Positions 8,930-16,308 of a DNA stretch of 36,797 nt are shown piece by piece. The stretch comes from Clostridiales bacterium UBA1774. Its GTDB lineage: Bacteria; Bacillota; Clostridia; Oscillospirales; Oscillospiraceae. The number at the start of each line of letters is the position of its first letter. The first letter of the stretch is position 1. The stretch spans positions 1 to 36,797 of the forward strand of contig DCGQ01000049.1 of NCBI GenBank assembly GCA_002314635.1, given 5' to 3'. The notes under the pieces are model-generated. The model saw only the letters and a list, made by a program, of their open reading frames with translations. It ran no database searches and was not told the DNA's origin. The translations under genes were made by a program, and so were the position numbers.

Positions 8930-8937
8930 TTCTCCTT
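8885..8937 (-). promoter_or_regulatory. 14-bp inverted repeat between the DUF1015 gene and the PHP gene
   Basis: A perfect 14-bp stem (8885-8898 with 8924-8937) has a 25-base loop and starts 9 bases after the DUF1015 stop. Only TTTCCC follows it on the minus strand and CGTGTTTTC on the plus strand, so it is not a typical intrinsic terminator. It may be an imperfect terminator or an RNA element controlling the PHP/hydrolase pair. Confidence 0.5.
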
Positions 8938-8946
8938 CGTGTTTTC

Positions 8947-10197
8947 TTATCGGATTTTCCGGCACTCCATGTAGTAGCGCTTGTCTCTGGCCGGGCCGAT
9001 GGAGAAGCTCTTTTTCGGCAGGGTGCCGCTCTGGATGATGGAGGGGAACAGGTCCCGCTTATCCATCTCCGGCATCAGGATTCCGGCACAGCCTGCCTGA
9101 CGGCACAGCTCCACTGCCTCTGCCTCACCGTGAATGTAGTCGATGGTGCCGCCGAACCTTTTTCGATAGTCCTCTACAAAGGCTTCGCAGCGGGCGATTG
9201 CCTGCCCGATGGTGCCGGAAACGGTCAGTGCCTCCGTTTCCTTTCCGGTGATGCAGCGGAATGCGCGTCCCTTGCCCGCATCGGCGGCAAACCACACTCT
9301 GGCTTCCTGCAGGAAATGCTCCGTGTCCGTGTGGAACAGTACCCGGTGAATGGCCTCAAACTCCATGGCAGGCTCATGCAGGTCTACCAGCTCCGCCAGT
9401 GCAAAGCGGGCGGGGTGATTCAGCCGCTGGGCAGGGGTCAGCGTTTCCCGCAGCTCCTCCCAGATGCGTTTGGCCGTGGCAAGGCTGTGATTGCCGTCCC
9501 CCACCGCGTAGAGCACCGGGAATTTGCTGGTTCCGTATTTCTGCTGCAGGTTGTGTTCCTCGCCCAGCGTCTCCAGACTGCGGCGCAGCTCCTTGACGCC
9601 GCTGCCCTCTACGCTCCAGCCCCGAACCCGGCCGCCGCCCTCCATCAGAGGCGTATCATACAGCAGCCGACCTGCACAGCGGCTGGCACAGTCCATGACC
9701 TCCAGCGCCGGGTCATCACAGAATACCACCAGATGGGGCAGCTCCAGCGGAGCACCCTGCCGCAGCTTGATGCGGGGCGGCAGGCGATCCATCACCAGAC
9801 CCTCTGTAGCATGAATGGGAGAACAGGAATCGGGCTGATAATCATAGTATTCCAGATCCAGAAGGCCCAGAATACCCCGGCGCAGACCGCCGCCGGAAAG
9901 GGTACGCTCCAGATAGACAAAGCTGTTCTGCAGCGTTTCAAATATTCCCCGGTGCAGATAATCCTCCATGCTTTTCAGAATGGAAGCCTGCAGCTCCGCT
10001 TCCTCGGGGCAGCCCAGCCAGGCTTCCGGAAGCATCATACGCAGGGTGCTGGGGGCGTCGCCCACATAGTCCCCCACCCGCTGCCAGTAGGCCGGATCAG
10101 AGGTGAACTGGTCACAGGCGATGACGGACCAGCGCTGCAGGTCAACATTGCGGGGGATCAGAATTTCGCCGGGAAGGAAGCAATCAGCCAGATTCAT
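8947..10197 (-). CDS. DUF1015 family protein
   Basis: A 416-residue cytosolic protein of the DUF1015 family. Features: the N-terminal patch VIACDQFTSDPAYW (residues 25-38), typical of the Clostridial branch; the conserved GDGNHSLATAK (233-243), where the family has a D-G-x-H signature; and the closing MPEMDKRDLFPSIIQSG region with the lysine-rich end. Some distant relatives are thought to be ParB/SerK-like nucleotide-dependent serine kinases, but I can assign no reaction here. The start has AAGAGGT 7 bases upstream. It follows the MATE gene by 43 bases and may be cotranscribed with it. The role is unknown. Confidence 0.82.
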   Translation of the reverse strand: MNLADCFLPGEILIPRNVDLQRWSVIACDQFTSDPAYWQRVGDYVGDAPSTLRMMLPEAWLGCPEEAELQASILKSMEDYLHRGIFETLQNSFVYLERTLSGGGLRRGILGLLDLEYYDYQPDSCSPIHATEGLVMDRLPPRIKLRQGAPLELPHLVVFCDDPALEVMDCASRCAGRLLYDTPLMEGGGRVRGWSVEGSGVKELRRSLETLGEEHNLQQKYGTSKFPVLYAVGDGNHSLATAKRIWEELRETLTPAQRLNHPARFALAELVDLHEPAMEFEAIHRVLFHTDTEHFLQEARVWFAADAGKGRAFRCITGKETEALTVSGTIGQAIARCEAFVEDYRKRFGGTIDYIHGEAEAVELCRQAGCAGILMPEMDKRDLFPSIIQSGTLPKKSFSIGPARDKRYYMECRKIR

Positions 10198-10240
10198 AAA
10201 TACCTCTTAATATATAGTAAAATAAAAGAATACGCAGATT

Positions 10241-11608
10241 TCAGAGCCGTTGGGTTTTCCCCAGCCGCCGGTAGACGGTGAAGAACATGGTGGTGTAGCA
10301 GGCGGTTCCGCCGATGATCTGACTCACCGGCTCCGCCCAGAACACGCCGTCCGCCCCCAGTCCGGTAATGCCGGGCATCAGCAGGATCAGCGGCAGGAGG
10401 ATGATAAACTTCCGCAGCAGGGAGAAGAATACGGCCCGTTTCGCCAGTCCCAGCGCGGTGAACACATTCTGACCCACCATCTGGAAGGTCATGAAGAAAA
10501 ACATGGCGTAATAATGCCGCACACCGTAGATGCCCACGGTCAGCAGCTCCGGGTCGCTGTTAAAAAGCCGCACATAGAAACCCGGCACCAGCATCAGCGT
10601 CAGCCACATGACGAAGCAGTAGCCCGCCACCATGAAGGTCATGATGCGGATGCACTTTTTGCAGCGGTCATAGAGCTTCGCGCCGTAATTGAAGCCCAGC
10701 ACCGGCTTGCCGCCCTCGGTCACACCGGAAACCGGCATGAAGCTCAGCTCCCGGAGGGAGTTGATAATGGTCATCACCGCCACATAGGTATCGTTTCCCA
10801 GCCGGGCCAGACTGTTATTGTAGACAAAGCTCACCGCCGAATTGGTAAAGCTCATCACAAAACCGGCAACACCCAGTCCCAGCATTCGCTTTACCACACT
10901 GCCGTCCAGCTTCATGCTTCCCAGACGCAGACGGATCAGCGCCGTTTTCCCGGTGAGGAAGCGAAATACCCACACCGCCGAAACCATCTGACTGATCACC
11001 GTTGCCAGCGCGGCACCCTTTACGCCCCAATGGAAAGCGAAGATAAACAGCGGGTCCAGCAGGATATTTACCACCGCGCCGATGAGAACCGTGTACATAC
11101 CGGTCTTTCCGAAGCCCTGTGCGTTGATATAGGGATTCATGCCCACACCGGTGAGCACGAACACCGTCCCCGCCAGATAGATGCTCAGGTAGTCGTTGGC
11201 ATAGGCAAAAGTATCGGCGCTGGCCCCGGTGCGCCATAGAATCGGCTCCTTGAACAGATAGCCTGCGGCAGTCAGCAGGACTCCGAAGCCCAGCAGCAGC
11301 GTATAGGCATTGCCCATGATCCGCGCTGCCCGCTCCTCGTTCCGTTCGCCCCGGGCAATGGAGAACAGGGGCGAGCCGCCGGTGGAGCAAAGGCTCTGAA
11401 AGGCGCTGATCACCATCAGAATCGGCGCAGCCAGTCCGATCCCGGTGAGCGCCAGCTTGCCGCCCTCTGCCATATGTCCGATATAGATCCGGTCAACGAT
11501 GCTGTACAGCGTATTGACCAGCAGAGCCAGCGTCATCGGCCCTGCCAGACGCAGGATATTGCTGCTGAGACTGCCCTGCGAAAAATCGCTTTTACCGGTC
11601 TGGGTCAT
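10241..11608 (-). CDS. MATE-family multidrug/metabolite exporter
   Basis: A 455-residue membrane protein with about 12 helices in two related halves, of the NorM/MepA-like MATE branch of the MOP superfamily. These use Na+ or H+ gradients to export cationic compounds. Family-like stretches include ILRLAGPMTLALLVNTLYSI near the start and PVSGVTEGGKPVLGFNYGA at the beginning of the second half. The start at 11608 is chosen because GGAGGAT precedes it by 5-6 bases, inside the upstream gene; the frame extends 25 codons further but without a ribosome site. It overlaps the O-antigen-ligase-like gene by 17 bases, so translation is probably coupled. The substrate is unknown. Confidence 0.92.
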   Translation of the reverse strand: MTQTGKSDFSQGSLSSNILRLAGPMTLALLVNTLYSIVDRIYIGHMAEGGKLALTGIGLAAPILMVISAFQSLCSTGGSPLFSIARGERNEERAARIMGNAYTLLLGFGVLLTAAGYLFKEPILWRTGASADTFAYANDYLSIYLAGTVFVLTGVGMNPYINAQGFGKTGMYTVLIGAVVNILLDPLFIFAFHWGVKGAALATVISQMVSAVWVFRFLTGKTALIRLRLGSMKLDGSVVKRMLGLGVAGFVMSFTNSAVSFVYNNSLARLGNDTYVAVMTIINSLRELSFMPVSGVTEGGKPVLGFNYGAKLYDRCKKCIRIMTFMVAGYCFVMWLTLMLVPGFYVRLFNSDPELLTVGIYGVRHYYAMFFFMTFQMVGQNVFTALGLAKRAVFFSLLRKFIILLPLILLMPGITGLGADGVFWAEPVSQIIGGTACYTTMFFTVYRRLGKTQRL

Positions 11609-13019
11609 ATTTATCCTCCAGAAAATCTCGGTGATCCCGCTCCCCAAGTGCCAGCAGCACCCAGAAAAGCGGCGCGGCCGCACAGGCGGAGATCCCCGTC
11701 AATGCGAAAATGCCATAGCACAGCGCTGTTCCGGCAGCAGCGGAGCCGCATTTCCCGAATCGGCGCAGTGCCAGCAGCGGCAGGCTCAGATGCAGCAGAG
11801 CAGCCGGAATGCCCTGACAGGCCAGCGTCTGCAAATATTCGTTGTGGGCAGCATCGATCCGGGTGTAGACCTGAATCCCTGCCTCCTGTGCATACCATTC
11901 ATAGGGTGCAAGCTCCCAGAGTCCCAGCGTATCCGGCCCGGTGCCCAACCACGGATGCCCGGAAACCTGTTCCCAAACCCGCTGCCAGATGTAGATGCGT
12001 CCGCTGCCGAAATCCGGGGAAACCTGCCCGTGCAGCAGCGCAGAGGCTTCCCGCAGGGTGCTGCGCCAGCCGGTATAGCCGTAAATCGTCAGCACGGCAG
12101 CGGTCACTGCCAGAATGGTCAGCGCCAATGGCAGACGGCCCAGCGGCCTGCGCTTCCCGGCTTCCAGCGCCATGCCCGCGGCGGCCAGCAGGAGCAGCAA
12201 CATCGCTTCGCCTTTCAGCTCCGGCAGCAGCAAGACAGTCAGCAGCAGCGCCGCTGTGTAAAGATAGCGGCCCAGTGCGCGGCTGTCCCGCACCAGCACG
12301 GGGAAGGCCAGCACCAGCACTGCCAGCAGGCCCAGTAACGGCCCGTCCATACAGCTCCGCCCCAATACCCAGCCGGTGGGCAGCATCGGCAAAATCAGCA
12401 GGCGGAATCCGCCGCCCCGCTGCACGATCAGCAGGAAAAACAGGCTGCAGGCAGCGGCCAGCACCGCCCCCGTCAGTCCCGCATTGCCCACGGTGCCCAG
12501 ATAAGCGCCGCTGTAGCGCAGGTTCGCGTCATACCAGCTCATGCCGGGCGGATACAGACCCAGCGGATTTTTGCCCAGAAGCTGCAGGATGCTCACAGCG
12601 TCCAGCAGCAGGATCCCCATGAGGAAGCAGGTCATGACCGGTCTTTTCCGCACCCTTGTGCCGCTGAGCCGGATGCAGCTCAGACCGTAGCACAGCAGCG
12701 TGAGCATCCCTTCGCAGCGTTCGCTGCCGAAGAACGCCGTTTTCCGCCACGGACTGCAGCAGGCGGAAAACAGGCTCCAGAGAAGCCAGCCGCCCACGCA
12801 GACTGCCAGTGCAGCCGGGTATTTCCGTCTCCTGCCGAAGCAGCATTCCCCCAGCAGCCAAAGCCCGGTCAGCGCTGCATACAGGCGGAATTTCAGCTGC
12901 GTGATTGCCGTATAGCCGCCTGCAGGCAGCAGCGGGACAGCGGGCAGCAGCACAAGGCACAGAGCGCAGAGGTATACCGTTCCGGCCCACGCCGTCCACT
13001 TTTTCCGCACCCGCAGCAC
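11592..13019 (-). CDS. O-antigen ligase/polymerase-like membrane protein (Wzy_C type)
   Basis: A polytopic membrane protein of 475 residues with about 12 hydrophobic helices and one large extracytoplasmic loop. The loop carries GTGPDTLGLWELAPYEW and DAAHNEYLQTLACQGI, the His-containing signature of the Wzy_C/WaaL group. Family members join or polymerise lipid-linked glycans outside the membrane. In a Gram-positive cell the acceptor would be a wall or surface polysaccharide. An ATG exists at 13091, but a good promoter (13055-13083) lies downstream of it, so I use the GTG at 13019, which has GGAG 8 bases upstream. It is coupled to the MATE gene. No glycan gene cluster is nearby. Confidence 0.8.
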   Translation of the reverse strand: MLRVRKKWTAWAGTVYLCALCLVLLPAVPLLPAGGYTAITQLKFRLYAALTGLWLLGECCFGRRRKYPAALAVCVGGWLLWSLFSACCSPWRKTAFFGSERCEGMLTLLCYGLSCIRLSGTRVRKRPVMTCFLMGILLLDAVSILQLLGKNPLGLYPPGMSWYDANLRYSGAYLGTVGNAGLTGAVLAAACSLFFLLIVQRGGGFRLLILPMLPTGWVLGRSCMDGPLLGLLAVLVLAFPVLVRDSRALGRYLYTAALLLTVLLLPELKGEAMLLLLLAAAGMALEAGKRRPLGRLPLALTILAVTAAVLTIYGYTGWRSTLREASALLHGQVSPDFGSGRIYIWQRVWEQVSGHPWLGTGPDTLGLWELAPYEWYAQEAGIQVYTRIDAAHNEYLQTLACQGIPAALLHLSLPLLALRRFGKCGSAAAGTALCYGIFALTGISACAAAPLFWVLLALGERDHRDFLEDKYDPDR

Positions 13020-13054
13020 CGCCCTTTCTCCGCCGTTTCGGATGGCGGCAGAAT

Positions 13055-13083
13055 AGTATATAACTTTTACCGCCCAGATGCAA
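13055..13083 (-). promoter_or_regulatory. Probable sigma-A promoter for the O-antigen-ligase-like gene
   Basis: Minus-strand TTGCAT, a 17-base spacer and TATACT. The start point would fall about 30 bases before the GTG at 13019. It forms a divergent pair with the promoter at 13109-13136, the two -35 boxes being 25 bases apart. Confidence 0.6.
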
Positions 13084-13108
13084 TAGCGCAAAAAACTCCC
13101 TGGATTCC

Positions 13109-13136
13109 TTGACTTTGCACCTGTGTTTAGTATAAT
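13109..13136 (+). promoter_or_regulatory. Sigma-A promoter for the Sel1/SH3 gene
   Basis: TTGACT, a 16-base spacer and TATAAT, 90 bases before the ATG. The expected leader of about 80 bases contains a direct repeat CAGTCCGGCAG. Confidence 0.75.
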
Positions 13137-13225
13137 AGTACCAAAGACGGCGTTGTGCAGTCCGGCAGTCAGTCCGGCAGCGCCCGTCCGTCCCCGATTT
13201 CACATTTGACAGCGGGAGGTGCCCT

Positions 13226-14326
13226 ATGAATCTGGATGAACTGCTGAAAGAAGCGCAAAACGGCAATATGGTTGCCCAGTATAATCTGGCGGAATACTAC
13301 GGCCGCAGATTGAAGGATACGAATGACGAGGATGAAATCTACCGCTGTTCCCGCGAAGCCATGCTGTGGCTGAAAAAATCCGCCCGGCAGGGTTATGGGC
13401 CTGCTGTGGATGCGGTCAGCGAGCTGAATATCCGCGCGGACGACGATATTCCCACGGAGACCCTGCTGAATCAGGTGCCGGAATCAAAACCGGAGCCCAA
13501 GCCGGAACCCATCGTGCAGCAGAAGATCATACCGAAACCGGCTGCGGAGCCTGTAAGCCGTCAGGAGACCCGCCGGATCACACCGGTCGCCGAGCCTCAG
13601 CCGGAACCGAAATCGGAGCCGGAACCGAAGCCTCAGCCGGAGCCAAAGCCGGTTCCCGTAAAAAGAGAGCAGGAAAAGAAAAAGGCCTTTTCCTCGTCCA
13701 ACAATGCGATTCTCTGTGTCCTGCTGGCCGTCAGTCTGCTGCTGAACATCGTCCTTCTGTACTTTATCGTCCGTTTCAGCAAGGATACGGCGCCTGACAG
13801 CGGCAATAATCAGCCGCCGGTAAGCACGGCAGCGCCTACCGCCAAACCCACCGCTGCCCCCAGAGCAACGCCCGGTGCCGATCCTACGGAGCCGCCTGTG
13901 GACAGCCCGGAGGAAACCCCCGCCTCTCCCACCACGCAGCCGGATCCGGAAACCACGCCGGTGCCCAGTCCCTCCGCCGCTCCTTCCGGAACCGATTTCT
14001 GGCTGGATCTGAGCAAATATCCGGAGCTGAGCATGGTTCCTGCGGAAAAGGATCTGTATTCGGACTATGTTTACTATGTAATCACCGCCTCCGACTATCT
14101 GAATATGCGCTCCGGCGCGGGTACCGGCTACAAGGTTCTGGCCTCGATCCCCTCCATGGCCAAGGTCGGCGCCGTTTCGGAGAAGAACGGCTGGTATCTG
14201 GTGTATTATAACGGTCACTTCGGCTGGGTCGCCGGGAATTATCTGACCGATGACCTGAATTACGGGAATACCTCTGCATCTACAGCAGCGCCCACCGGTT
14301 CCTCCGGGAATCTGCGCACCTGGTAA
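13226..14326 (+). CDS. Sel1-like / transmembrane / SH3b-domain protein
   Basis: A 366-residue single-pass membrane protein of unknown role. Residues 5-75 look like a Sel1/TPR-type helical repeat (NGNMVAQYNLAEYYGRRLK, then AMLWLKKSARQGYGPAV). Residues 85-150 are a Pro/Glu/Lys linker of KPEP repeats. One membrane helix spans about 161-184. Residues 190-260 are a Pro/Thr/Ala-rich stalk. About 282-345 is a bacterial SH3 domain (LNMRSGAGTGYKVLASI ... NGWYLVYYNGHFGWVAGNYL). The helix orientation suggests the Sel1 part inside and SH3b outside, where such domains often bind wall peptides; this is inference. The start has GGGAGG 7 bases upstream, and the gene is single, with its own promoter and terminator. 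Confidence 0.85.
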   Translation: MNLDELLKEAQNGNMVAQYNLAEYYGRRLKDTNDEDEIYRCSREAMLWLKKSARQGYGPAVDAVSELNIRADDDIPTETLLNQVPESKPEPKPEPIVQQKIIPKPAAEPVSRQETRRITPVAEPQPEPKSEPEPKPQPEPKPVPVKREQEKKKAFSSSNNAILCVLLAVSLLLNIVLLYFIVRFSKDTAPDSGNNQPPVSTAAPTAKPTAAPRATPGADPTEPPVDSPEETPASPTTQPDPETTPVPSPSAAPSGTDFWLDLSKYPELSMVPAEKDLYSDYVYYVITASDYLNMRSGAGTGYKVLASIPSMAKVGAVSEKNGWYLVYYNGHFGWVAGNYLTDDLNYGNTSASTAAPTGSSGNLRTW

Positions 14327-14340
14327 TCGCATATGATACT

Positions 14341-14405
14341 CCGCCTGTCCCACGGGAAACGGCGTTTTGCCGATTTTCCCATGGGGCGGGCGGTTCGTTT
14401 TTGTT
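14341..14405 (+). terminator. Rho-independent terminator after the Sel1/SH3 gene
   Basis: A 19-bp stem with three G-U pairs (14341-14359 with 14375-14393), a small nested hairpin in the loop, and TTCGTTTTT after it. The last T's run into the next promoter's -35 box. Confidence 0.85.
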
Positions 14406-14432
14406 GACATCAGCGACGGAATGGTATATTCT
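14404..14432 (+). promoter_or_regulatory. Promoter for the CobW-like/His-rich/phosphoesterase operon
   Basis: A perfect -35 TTGACA (14404-14409). The -10 is either TATATT at 14425 (15-base spacer, with TGG extension) or TATTCT at 14427 (17-base spacer). It abuts the terminator of the previous gene. Confidence 0.65.
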
Positions 14433-14459
14433 ATTACATTAGATAGGAGGATGGCATTC

Positions 14460-15053
14460 ATGAAGATTCTTCTGCTCAGTGGGTTTCTGGGTTCCGGAAA
14501 GACCAGTGCTCTGCTGCAAATGGCTTCCTACATGGTGCGCAATTCCCGGAAGGACGGCACCAGCGTGATGATCATTGAAAACGAGATCGGCGAAGTGGGC
14601 GTTGACGATAAGGTTCTGAAAGCACAGGGTCTGCAGGTAAAGGAGCTGTTTGCCGGCTGCGCCTGCTGCACCGGCGGTGCCGACCTGCTGGCCGATCTGC
14701 GTACCATACAGAAGACGGTGGACCCGGAATGGGTCATCATCGAGGCCACCGGCGTAGCCTATCCTCGGCAGATCCGGGACAGTGTGGAGACCTGCTTTAA
14801 AATCCCGGTGAAGATACTGGCACTGGCCGACGCCAAGCGCTGGAAGCGTCTGCACGCTTACATGGCACAGCTGATCGAGGCACAGGTAGACGCGGCGGAC
14901 TGTATCCTGCTGAACAAGGTGGATCTGGTGGAAAAGGCCGAGGCCGATGCCATCGAGGGTGAGCTTCACCGCTATAATCCGGCTTCCCGGATCTGGCAGG
15001 TGGTTGCCAACCAGCCCATGGACGATCAGATCTGGGCATTTTTAGACGAATAA
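14460..15053 (+). CDS. Compact CobW/G3E-family metal-chaperone-type GTPase
   Basis: A 197-residue P-loop GTPase of the G3E/COG0523 group, whose members deliver zinc, cobalt or nickel to target enzymes. Visible: Walker A GFLGSGKT (8-15); ENEIGEVGVDD (40-50); the metal-binding CxCC motif as GCACCTGGADL (Cys67, Cys69, Cys70); the EATG switch (95-98); and guanine-specificity NKVD (152-155). It ends soon after the GTPase fold and lacks the C-terminal CobW_C domain that brings most relatives to 300-400 residues. The start is set by TAGGAGG 9 bases before the ATG at 14460; a closer ATG at 14451 has no spacing. The next gene follows 15 bases on and ends in a His-rich metal-binding-looking tail. The metal is unknown. 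Confidence 0.9.
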   Translation: MKILLLSGFLGSGKTSALLQMASYMVRNSRKDGTSVMIIENEIGEVGVDDKVLKAQGLQVKELFAGCACCTGGADLLADLRTIQKTVDPEWVIIEATGVAYPRQIRDSVETCFKIPVKILALADAKRWKRLHAYMAQLIEAQVDAADCILLNKVDLVEKAEADAIEGELHRYNPASRIWQVVANQPMDDQIWAFLDE

Positions 15054-15068
15054 AGGAGGCAGAGAAGG

Positions 15069-15545
15069 ATGATTCGGGTCAACATCAATGCAAGAGACCA
15101 CGAGGAGGCCCATGTCGCCTCTGCCAAATTCACGCTGCACGATGTCTCCCTTTCCCGTGCGGAGGAGGAAGTGACGAAGCAGCTGGCCGTTACCGTGCTG
15201 TGGGCGGAGGAGCAGGACATGCTCATCGGCCACGCCAAAGCCTACCTCAGCTGGGGCGGTGATGACGCGAGGATGCTGTCCACCACCGGCGGCAGCGTGG
15301 AGAGCAAGGGCAGCGCACTGCCCGAAGGAACCCATGACGCGGAAATCGGCATCACCGTCATCGTCTTCGGCGGAGAACTGGAGGCGGTGGAGGATCGGCT
15401 GGAGGGCATGTCCGCCGCCGTCATCGGGCAGTTTGGCCAGTGGTGCACCTATCTGCACGAGTGCGAGCACCACCATCACCATGAACACGAACATGAACAT
15501 GAGCATCACCACGATGGTGACTGCTGCCATCATCACGAGGACTGA
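15069..15545 (+). CDS. Histidine-tailed protein of unknown function, probable metal binder
   Basis: A 158-residue soluble protein. Residues 1-128 form a mixed alpha/beta domain I do not recognise. The last 29 residues (130-158) hold 15 His and 3 Cys among Glu/Asp (ending DCCHHHED), much like the metal-storage tails of some UreE, HypB, SlyD and CobW proteins. The start is set by AAAGGAGG overlapping the GTPase stop, 9 bases before the ATG. The stop is two bases before the GTG of the phosphoesterase gene. Lying between a metal-chaperone GTPase lacking its usual C-terminal domain and a metalloenzyme, it may supply the missing metal-binding part or hold the metal; this is inference. Confidence 0.8.
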   Translation: MIRVNINARDHEEAHVASAKFTLHDVSLSRAEEEVTKQLAVTVLWAEEQDMLIGHAKAYLSWGGDDARMLSTTGGSVESKGSALPEGTHDAEIGITVIVFGGELEAVEDRLEGMSAAVIGQFGQWCTYLHECEHHHHHEHEHEHEHHHDGDCCHHHED

Positions 15546-15547
15546 TC

Positions 15548-16210
15548 GTGTTTTTCGTACCGAAGCGGCATAATGCCGACCGTTCCGGCGGTGCAGACCG
15601 TCCGGAAAGGCCGCCGATCCGGATTCTGGCGGTCAGTGACATGGAGAGCAAGTTCATCTGGGAGCATTTTGACCCGGAGGTTTTTCGCGGCGTGAACCTG
15701 ATGATCTCCTGCGGCGATCTGAAGGCCAGCTATCTGAGCTATCTTGTGACCATGATTCCCGCTCCCCTGTTCTATGTGCACGGCAACCACGACAACGATT
15801 ACGAGCGGAAGCCGCCGCTGGGCTGCCAGTGTGTAGACGGCACGGTGGTGGAATACAAGGGACTTCGCATTGCCGGTCTGGGCGGCTGTCTGGGCACTGA
15901 CCCTACCAACCCCCAGCAGTTTTCCGAAGCGCAGATGCTGAAGCGGGTCAAGCGCCTGCAGAGCGACATGAAAAGGGACAAATCGCTGGATATCTTCATC
16001 TCTCACGCTCCGGCACAGGGGATCGGAGACGGGCACGGGTTCCACGAGGGTTTTGAGAGCTTCCGCCTGATTCACGAGCAGAACCGGCCCAGTCTCCATC
16101 TGTTCGGCCATCTGCACACCTCCGGCAGTCCCGCCACGAAAACCGGCATTTTCGAGGAAAACGGCATCCGCATCATCAACTGTGCCGGATACCGGATCCT
16201 CGAACTGTAA
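15548..16210 (+). CDS. Calcineurin-like metallophosphoesterase
   Basis: A 220-residue dinuclear-metal phosphoesterase. Motifs in order: LAVSDMES (29-34, metal Asp31), SCGDL (Asp57), VHGNHDND (Asn80, His81), ISHAP and FGHLHTSG. In place of the usual D-x-H of the first motif there is D-x-E (Glu33), which changes one metal ligand. I believe a branch of Firmicute phosphoesterases shares this, but cannot check. The start codon is GTG, two bases after the previous stop, with GAGG about 7 bases upstream, so translation is probably coupled. No signal peptide, so it acts in the cytosol. The substrate is unknown. It is the last gene of the three-gene metal operon and the likeliest recipient of the metal. 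Confidence 0.88.
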   Translation: MFFVPKRHNADRSGGADRPERPPIRILAVSDMESKFIWEHFDPEVFRGVNLMISCGDLKASYLSYLVTMIPAPLFYVHGNHDNDYERKPPLGCQCVDGTVVEYKGLRIAGLGGCLGTDPTNPQQFSEAQMLKRVKRLQSDMKRDKSLDIFISHAPAQGIGDGHGFHEGFESFRLIHEQNRPSLHLFGHLHTSGSPATKTGIFEENGIRIINCAGYRILEL

Positions 16211-16231
16211 GTCCGAACCGCCTCCGTTGTT

Positions 16232-16246
16232 TTTATACCGTATAAA
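16232..16246 (+). promoter_or_regulatory. AT-rich palindrome upstream of the Fe-alcohol dehydrogenase
   Basis: TTTATAC-C-GTATAAA: a perfect 7-bp inverted repeat around one base, 63 bases before the dehydrogenase ATG. It sits where an operator would, with -10-like TATATT at 16278. It does not fit a Rex-type site. The regulator is unknown. Confidence 0.4.
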
Positions 16247-16308
16247 CGGCGAAAGCCTTTTATAAATTGCAGATTCTTATATTACTAATCTAAGGAGGAT
16301 ACACTAAC

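Noticed and set aside
13019..13091. ATG at 13091 as start of the O-antigen-ligase-like gene
   Set aside because: A good promoter lies downstream of that ATG and a GTG with a ribosome site follows it, so the upstream codons are probably not translated.
15459..15545. His-rich tail as an engineered or contaminating tag
   Set aside because: It is interspersed with Glu, Asp and Cys using mixed codons and lies in a natural operon, consistent with a native metal-binding tail.
16225..16250. Rex-type redox operator upstream of the alcohol dehydrogenase
   Set aside because: The sequence begins TTGTT but lacks the symmetric AACAA half; only the TTTATAC palindrome is supported.
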